This document shows positions 57,839 to 64,000 of a DNA stretch of 64,000 nucleotides, in pieces. The notes below the pieces were generated by a model that saw only the letters and a program-made list of their open reading frames with translations, made no database searches and was not told the DNA's origin. The stretch comes from Nematostella vectensis (lineage: Eukaryota; Cnidaria; Anthozoa; Actiniaria; Edwardsiidae), in contig NC_064039.1 in assembly GCF_932526225.1 (NCBI RefSeq), forward strand, positions 12,728,139 through 12,792,138. The letters run 5' to 3'. The stretch's first letter is position 1; each line of letters starts with the position of its first letter. The position numbers and the translations under genes were made by a program.

Positions 57839-59352
57839 GTTTCTTGTTTTTTAACCATGTGAAGGCCGTAACATCCACCTGGGCCGTGCCTTTTCAGAAG
57901 CGTGTGCCAAATATTAATTGTCTAAGGATCATCCCCTAAGCCTGGCCATAAGGTCTGGTTGGATAGTTCGATACGATGAGTTGATTCAGGTGTTCAGGAT
58001 GTTAGCCAGACAATTAAAAAAAACGTTATTATTTATTTAAGTAATTGATGTTAACAAAGAGTATGATTGCTTAAAAAAAGATGTTTTGACTCTGAAACGT
58101 GAACGTTGATTTCTTCTTTTTTTTCAGAGAGATAGGCTTCTATAGAAAAGTTGGAAAAATTGAAGAGATAACCAATTGCTAACCCTTGGAAATCCTATAG
58201 ATTTTAACTGAATATGTCTTAAAGTCCATATAACCTTTCAGAATTGATAGATTTGGTCGATTATTTATTTTTTTATCTTCCAAATGGTATGTGGTTCGTA
58301 TGGATACCAAATAATACGCGTTCGCGCGGATAACTCAAATCTGCAATATTTTGGTATTTTGGTCAACCTTCCGAAAAAAATGCCTTGTGAACTGGAAAGC
58401 CAACAGGCTCAAAGCCTGTAAAGCCTAGGTCTAGTCATTTGTGACGTAGATCGAGACGTCAATCAAATTTCTTGATAAAATATATGGGCGCGCTATACTA
58501 GTTCATGTCTTCTAAGTTAAGGTAATTCCCTTGAAATAGTTCTACAACTCAGAATTTTTTAAAACTTGGCATAAACAATATTGAGGTTAAGTGCTTTCAA
58601 AAAATGTAATAAAAAAAAAATGGGGGTACCGACCTCGTTTTCACAACAGAGGGGCGTAGAGTTGACGCGTTTTCATTGATCGCGCAAGGAAAAATCCCAA
58701 CTCTTAGTTTTCAAAAAGAGTGCCTATAGTCTTTAGAAAATTAAGTTGTGTTTGTCGAGCTGCCAAAATCCGATCTCCTAAACAATAACCCGTAGTACCT
58801 AATGTTTAAAACCAATCACATTTTAAGAGATCACACTAAAATACATTGTTTTCGCCGCTATTCATACGGTAAAAAGCGCCATTTTGAAGTATTTTTACGG
58901 CTTTTAAGAGAAATAACAAAACTTCTACAACCCAACTTTTTTTCTTCTTCTGTATATCATTTTTCCGTATATATTTAACTATTTAAGCAAATACAACATG
59001 GGGGTAACCGACTTCGTTTTTCTGTCAAAGCGATTTTAAGTAAAAAACGCGCGCCTTTTGCTGTTTTCTTGTACAACTGTGGCGCGCTCGCGCACTTAAT
59101 ACCGGAAAATTCGAACAAACAGCGCGCGCCACTATGCGCAGAAGGGGTGCGCAGTGCAATTCAAGGGAATTACCTTAATGCTGAAGATCGTTTTGTGGTC
59201 TTAATATCTCAACCTTGTAGTCAACTGATTATTCATCTTCAGGAAAAAATCCTGTCAAATTTACAAAAGTTTCTTGTTTTCACTGGACCTTCTTCAGAGC
59301 TTTGAAAAATGTATTTCTGTTTATTGTCCTCCATACTCATGTCACCACACAG
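57839..59352. other. Intergenic region upstream of the CUB gene
   Basis: No gene, RNA gene or defined transposon recognised. A short ORF near 59069-59305 crosses the candidate splice acceptor region but has no domain. Confidence 0.4.
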
Positions 59353-59469
59353 TGCAAGAGGACTCAAAGAAGCAAAATACGTCCGCATCAGCTTCTCAGG
59401 AAAATGGGGTAGCGAGCGAACTGTATGGAGAAAGGCAGAAGATCTTCAAACAAGTCAACCTTCCTCAAG
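59353..59469 (+). CDS. Candidate internal exon of an unrecognised gene
   Basis: 117 bp open in one frame between acceptor caccacacag|tgcaag and donor ctcaag|gtagga, phase 1 on both sides (39 codons). It encodes a polar Ser/Gln-rich stretch (QEDSKKQNTSASASQENG) then ERQKIFKQVNLPQ. No domain recognised. Splice sites and balanced phase are the only support; it may belong with the exon at 62879-63004, but that exon starts in phase 0, so at least one further exon would be needed between them. Confidence 0.4.
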
Positions 59470-59895
59470 GTAGGATGACGCTTCATTTTTCAATTGGTAA
59501 AAATGATTTGGGGTAACTTCTATATATCATGTTAAAATTAGAGAAAAATTGAATAAAACATTGACCTTAATTGACGGTAATGAAGTTGAAAAAGTTTTCA
59601 TCTTTCCCCATTTTGTATCTCCGTTTTCACCCTTCATTACCGATGAAAAACAAGCTAAAAAATAACAAATCAGTTTTAATTTCACCTGGAATCTCTTACA
59701 TTGTGTGTCTACTATGCGGTATTGATATTTTAGTATAAATTTGTGGAAGAAATACCTTATTGCATTTAATTTTCGCGTCACTTTAATTTCGCGAATTTCG
59801 CGTTTTTAGAAGATTCGCGAAAATAAAGTGACGCGAAACATAAGTGTCGCGAAAATTAGGATGCGCAAAAATTCAGTGAGTACACAAGAAGCCTT

Positions 59896-61077
59896 TTGGA
59901 AAATAATGGCCTTTTAATAAGCTTTATCGAAACACATTGTCTATTTAGTGACGCCCCTTACAAACCCCATACGTGGTTAAGATACATCGACGATATTTTT
60001 GTTGTATGGACTGAGGGTCTAGACAAATTGAACGCTTTTGTAGATTATCTTAACAATCTACATCCCACCATTAAATTTATAAGCTCCCACTCCTATAACA
60101 ATGTACCTTTTCTTGACGTTAATGTCTCCCTTGTTAATAGTAAAATCGGAACTGACCTCTACTCCAAACCTACTGACAAACACCAACACCTTCTTTTTTC
60201 ATCTTGCCATCCTCATCACACCAAAAAGGCCATCCCCTATAGCCTCGCCCTCCGTATTCGCCGCATTTGTTCTACAAAAGAAAGCTTTAATAACCGCTAC
60301 AATGAACTCACCAACTACCTCCTCAAGCGTGGCTATAAACCCGCTTTTCTCAAGAGACAAATCCTACGCGTTGCTAACATTTCCCACATTGACGCCCTAC
60401 GCCCTAATAATAACAACCACAAAAACTCCCGTCGCATCCCCTTTGTCACTACCTATAACCCTACACTACCTAACATCAACAACATAATCCGTAGAAACTA
60501 CAACCTTCTACTCTCGTCTAAGCGATGCCATAAGGTTTTCACTGAGCCCCCTCTTGTCGCCTTTCGCCGCTCACCTAACCTCCGCGACATCCTCGTTAAA
60601 GCCAAGCTACCTTCCGACCGCTCTCCCACCAACCAACCTCCCGGTGCTTTCCGTTGCGGAAAAAACTGCCTAACCTGACCCTATATTAGAACCGATGGCC
60701 TTACAAGCTACACATTTTTCTCAACAGGTGAAACACGACCTATAACCTCCCACATAACCTACAATACTAAAAACGTGATTTATATGATTCAATGTAACCG
60801 CTGTAACCATCAATATATTGGGGAAACTAAACGCAAATTAAAAGAACGCTTTAATGAACACCGCAGAACTGTAGACTCCCAATCTCGATCCATACCAACC
60901 CACGCCGCTGAACACTTCCTAAAACCTAACCACTCCGCTTCTGACATAGAGCTCATACCTATTGAAAAAATAAGAAATAACCGCGACTCCATCCGCAAAG
61001 CAAGAGAAGCCACACTGATAGCTCGCGCTGGCACTCTTGAACCCGGTGGCCTCAACCGGCGTGAAGAAACCGTTTAG
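59896..61077 (+). pseudogene. Penelope-like RT/GIY-YIG ORF with one in-frame stop (family 2)
   Basis: One frame from 59896 to 61077 is broken by a TGA at 60676-60678. Before it: RYIDDIFVVW, the YxDD catalytic motif; FLDVNVSL; TDLYSKPTDKHQHL; and LRIRRICSTKESF, all matching positions in the family 1 ORF. After it: NVIYMIQCNRCNHQYIGET with KLKERFNEHRR, the GIY-YIG-type core, then a C-terminus GGLNRREETV. The TGA stands in a CGKNCLT segment of the cysteine-rich linker. The first methionine is not the original start because the 5' part is truncated. Otherwise the frame is well kept, so the insertion is fairly young. Confidence 0.85.
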
Positions 61078-61212
61078 CTACTTAGTAATCCACACCACCC
61101 TATTTACCATCTTCCATAAGTCACTCTTTACTCAATTACTATTTTACCTTTTGTTAGTTAATCATCAATGAACTTTGTACATATACTAGCTATAACATGC
61201 CATTGCAACTCA

Positions 61213-61262
61213 TTTATAACCTGAAGAAGGCAGGTATTGGCCTGCCGAAATATCGTTCTAAA
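61213..61262 (+). ncRNA. Hammerhead-like ribozyme motif at the 3' end of Penelope-like family 2
   Basis: Helix I tttataac/gttctaaa (7 of 8 paired), core ctgaaga plus an extra A, helix II ggcagg/cctgcc (6 bp, loop tattgg), gaa, one-pair helix III (a-ta-t) and C at the cleavage position. The layout matches the family 1 motifs at 19472 and 21790 although all helices differ in sequence. Confidence 0.55.
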
Positions 61263-61700
61263 AAACATAAATCTGCGTTGTTGTCGACTTTTTCTTTTGA
61301 AGGTTTTATTAATTAATCAACTGTCGACGCAGACCACAAGGTCCGACGCACACCAGCAGATAGAGGCTGTCCGGTGGTTTCTTCCTACGTTTTTGTCTAT
61401 TTAGTCATCTAATGTATATAGTACGGTAAGGGGTTGAGTTGGACTTGTATTTATATATTTTTATGAAACTAAAGTTAGCCCATGCACCTCTTTTTAACAA
61501 ATTGTTTCAGTTTTAAAGATTACAGCACATTTTATTTCCAGTTGGTTTCCTGGATTTTATTATCCCAAAATCGCGAAAATTAGGTGATCTGGTTTTTACG
61601 AAAATAGGATAATCGTGAAAATAAAGTGTCGCGAAATATCGCCATCCCAAAATCGCTAAATTTTGACGTCGCGAAAATTAAGTGTTATAAGGTAGTATGT

Positions 61701-62487
61701 TACCAATGACTCTTTTTTACCGTTTACTTTCGATCGTCTTTTAAAAAGTATCATCATTTATCTTATGCTGAAACCTCAAACTGACAATTATATTAATAAA
61801 AAAATAAATATATCTAGGATATGTATCTTTATGTCATCGAAAATTTGACGTTGAATAATTAGTATTCTCCCTCTAAAAGTTCTTCCGATGATTAAAATGT
61901 ATGTTTTGTTTTGTTTCCATCAGCTTAATGTTTTCGTCTTGATTTCTATTATTGCTTGGAAACCTTTGTCTGCCCAATGTTAGTATTCTCGCTGATTGTT
62001 ATTGACGTTATTATGCTACTGGGACCAGGATGTTGGCGTACTTGTAGTGCCGGTTGTTGTCGGTGGTTCTTAAACTTTTGTTATACTACTAATATAATAA
62101 CAAATAATTGTGTTGTTGATGATGGTGGTGATAAAGATTGCAATTTTCTTGTTCTTGATGAGAATGATGATGATAATGTTGTCGCTACTTCAGTCTGCTG
62201 TTGTTAATGATGATGATTTTGTTGTTTTAATGATGTTGATGATTATGGTGTCTAGTATATGTGGTTGTTGTTGCTTTTTTTGTATGATTTATCAAAGGAC
62301 AGAGAGACACCATAGAACAGGCTGTTGATAATGATAATGGCGATTTAAATTATTGCTGATGCTTTTGTTGCTGCGCTTATTAAGGCCCATTGCAGTATAC
62401 ATTGAATTACGGGTCTGATGATGGCAATTTTGTTGTTTTTGTTGTTGTTTGCAGTTGATAGTGGTGATTTTTTTAATCGAGACAAGA
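61701..62487. other. Probable intron or intergenic DNA, microsatellite-like
   Basis: The stretch 62100-62460 is rich in gatgatg and tgttgttg repeats. The ORFs are low-complexity and not supported as genes. Confidence 0.4.
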
Positions 62488-62815
62488 CATGATAAATGAT
62501 GAGTGCGTCCAAACGAGACATGATAGTTGATGTATGCGTCTGAACGAGACATTTCAGTTGATGTGTGCGTCCAAACGAGACATGATAGTTGAAGAGTGCG
62601 TCCAAACGAGACATGATAGTTGCAGTGTGCGTCCAAACGAGACATGATAGTTGATGCGTGGGTCTATACGAGAAATGACAGTTGATGTGTGCGTCCAAAC
62701 GAGACATGATAGTTGATGTGTGCGTCCAAACGATAAATGACAGTTGATGTGTGCGTCCAAGCGAGACATGCTAGTTGATGTGTGCGTCCAAACGAGAAAT
62801 GACAGTTGATGCATC
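62488..62815. repeat. 31-bp minisatellite upstream of the exon at 62879
   Basis: About ten units containing gtgcgtccaaacgagacatg and atagttgatgt. Minus-strand ORFs over it are repeat translations. The unit length is 31 bp, equal to the unrelated array at 63005. Confidence 0.93.
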
Positions 62816-62878
62816 CCCTCTTTCAGGCATCATCTTTTGATTGCCAACACCCTTTGTGATTTGCCTTTTGCCTTGTAG

Positions 62879-63004
62879 TCGCTGGGAGGGCGGAAAGAGT
62901 TTGAGATGGACGTTGTCAGAAATTGGTTGCACGCTAAGTCAGGCTGTACCCAAAGCGATGGTTCGAGATTCCGCTCGTGCGAATGGAGCTTTACGGCTGT
63001 GATG
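62879..63004 (+). CDS. Candidate internal exon of an unrecognised gene
   Basis: 126 bp (42 codons, phase 0 to 0) between acceptor ttttgccttgtag|tcgctg and donor gtgatg|gtaaga. The frame reads SLGGRKEFEMDVVRNWLHAK, then a stretch with two cysteines (SGCTQ, RSCEW) and ends SFTAVM. Composition is coding-like and richer in G and C than its flanks. No family is recognised. One other frame is closed by a stop early and the third at the very end. The donor is the first unit of a 31-bp minisatellite. Confidence 0.5.
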
Positions 63005-63469
63005 GTAAGAAATGTTTTGTTTATTTTATCACGTGGTAAGAAATGCTATGTTTATGCTATCACGTGGTAAGAAATGCTTTGTTTATGATATCACGTGGTA
63101 AGGAATGCCTTGTTTATGCTATCACGTGGTAAGAAATGCTTTGTTTATGCTATCACGTGGTAAGAAATGCTTTGTTTTTGCTATCACGTGGTAAGAAATG
63201 CTTTGTTTATGCTATCACGTGGTAAGAAATGCTTTGTTTATGCTATCACTTGGTAAGAAATGCTTTGTTTATGCTATCACGTGGTAAGAAATGCTTTGTT
63301 TATGCTATCACGTGGTAAGAAATGCTTTGTTTATGTTATCACGTGGTAAGAAATGCTTTGTTTTTGCTATCACGTGGTAAGAAATACTTTGTTCATGCTA
63401 TCACGTGGTAAGAAATGCTTTGTTTATGCTATCACGTGGTACGAAATGCTTTGTTTATGCTATCACGAA
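63005..63469 (+). repeat. 31-bp minisatellite that repeats a splice donor and an E-box
   Basis: Fifteen units of 31 bp, each starting gtaagaaatgctttg and ending tatcacgtg. The first unit begins exactly at the inferred intron start after the exon at 62879-63004, so a donor-like gtg|gtaaga recurs with nearly every unit. CACGTG occurs in 13 units; unit 8 has CACTTG and unit 15 ends cacgaaac. Confidence 0.95.
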
Positions 63470-63742
63470 ACAGAAACTGCGCTATGCATTTGTTTTTAGT
63501 AGGAGAAAATGAAAATATTACCAGATGTCATATACCGGGATACCCACATTGAAACCTAAAATCTCAACCTAGTGGCAGAAAGAAATCGTTTTTATTAATG
63601 CTCAAACTTTCTCGCGGCTACTCTGTCTCCAAAGGGGCACGTAACATAACACTTAATCTCCATGTCTATTTTCCTAATTCCACCATCTTTGCGCACATCA
63701 CATCTAAAAAATAATATGTAGCCTTAGGTCATTTATATCAGA

Positions 63743-63925
63743 ACACAATCATTGTTACCATCATCGCCATCATCATCATCACCACCTTAATCATCATCAT
63801 GACCATCATCAACAACAACAACACCACCAACATCACCATAATCACCACCAACATCACCATAATCACCATCACCACCACCATCACCATAATCACCATCACC
63901 ACCACCATCACCATTCGTCAACATC
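63743..63925. repeat. (ATC)n/(ACC)n trinucleotide microsatellite
   Basis: Mixed catcat, caccac and caacaa repeats with a higher-order atcaccataatcaccacc pattern. No coding evidence. Confidence 0.9.
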
Positions 63926-64000
63926 ATCATCATTGTCATCATAGATACCTTATTATGCCTCGAAGTACATCATTTAAGTTGATCATAGAAAACAGCATAA

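Larger units (their letters stand above)
59885..61310 (+). mobile_element. 5'-truncated Penelope-like retroelement (family 2)
   Basis: Carries the C-terminal part of a reverse transcriptase, a GIY-YIG-type endonuclease and a 3' tail with a hammerhead-like motif. It differs clearly from the family at 19398-21857 but has the same domain order. The 5' end, including the N-terminal RT, is missing. Related fragment at 47020-47700. Confidence 0.85.
59750..61700. mobile_element. MITE interrupted by a Penelope-like insertion
   Basis: The left end accttattgcatttaatttt plus cgcg and the right end (reverse complement) accttataacacttaatttt plus cgcg are inverted repeats. Between them lie several cgcgaaaataa-type blocks at 59790-59880 and 61560-61690, and the Penelope-like element sits in the middle. 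The nesting is inferred from the matching ends. Confidence 0.55.

Noticed and set aside
59896..61077. Active retroelement protein
   Set aside because: In-frame TGA and missing N-terminal reverse transcriptase show a dead, truncated copy.
62292..62814. Minus-strand ORFs with repeated SRLDAHIN-type peptides
   Set aside because: Translation of the 31-bp minisatellite; no domain and no exon signals.
62879..63004. Terminal exon read in the phase-2 frame
   Set aside because: That frame does stop at the exon end, but the phase-0 frame is open across the whole exon and ends at a strong gtaaga donor, so an internal exon is more likely.

Overview
This is eukaryotic (metazoan) DNA. Genes are split by short GT-AG introns, intergenic DNA is AT-rich, and small transposons, minisatellites and homopolymer C/G tracts are dense. 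Gene content (Myc, METTL15, 3BP2, TAPP/PLEKHA, CCT7, a CUB protein), Penelope-like elements and a tRNA-type SINE suggest a cnidarian, most likely a sea anemone. That placement is inference; nothing here proves the species.

Layout. 1-4.9 kb: non-coding, with a foldback element at 2866-3920. 4940-5323 (-): a small acidic ORF of unknown function. 6745-8715 (-): a two-exon Myc with Myc boxes I and II, the acidic EEIDVV segment and bHLH-zipper. 14756-16168 (-): a second, intronless and divergent Myc-type bHLH-zipper gene. 17222-22155 (-): METTL15-like mitochondrial rRNA methyltransferase in three exons; its first intron holds an inverted pair of Penelope-like elements between two (TA)n tracts. 24494-32492 (+): 3BP2 (SH3BP2) adaptor, PH, proline-rich and SH2, ten visible exons, with a 2.2-kb 16-bp satellite in its last intron. 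33.9-35.7 kb: decayed DNA transposon with a KDZ-like transposase remnant. 36251-44285 (+): TAPP-like tandem-PH protein with a recently duplicated exon. 48438-53663 (+): CCT7 (TCP-1 eta), complete at 545 codons. 54177-57838 (-): secreted two-CUB protein with a C-terminal PAN/apple-like module, convergent to CCT7. 59.3-63.0 kb (+): two candidate exons of an unrecognised gene, with a 5'-truncated Penelope-like element nested in a MITE between them.

The genes do not form one pathway. 3BP2 and TAPP are both PH-domain adaptors of phosphoinositide/tyrosine-kinase signalling and are neighbours in the same orientation; the two Myc genes are close same-strand paralogues.

Most unusual observations: (a) minisatellites whose repeat unit carries the splice site of the adjacent exon (acceptor at 18.76 kb; donor at 63.0 kb, where 13 of 15 units also contain the Myc/Max E-box CACGTG); (b) hammerhead-like RNA folds at the 3' ends of two different Penelope-like families with compensatory helices; (c) an SH2 domain with His in place of the phosphotyrosine-binding Arg; (d) a 3BP2 tankyrase-type motif split by an intron; (e) two near-perfect short hairpins resembling microRNA precursors. 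All exon joins were made by eye from splice consensus, reading frame and family similarity; no alignment or transcript data were available.
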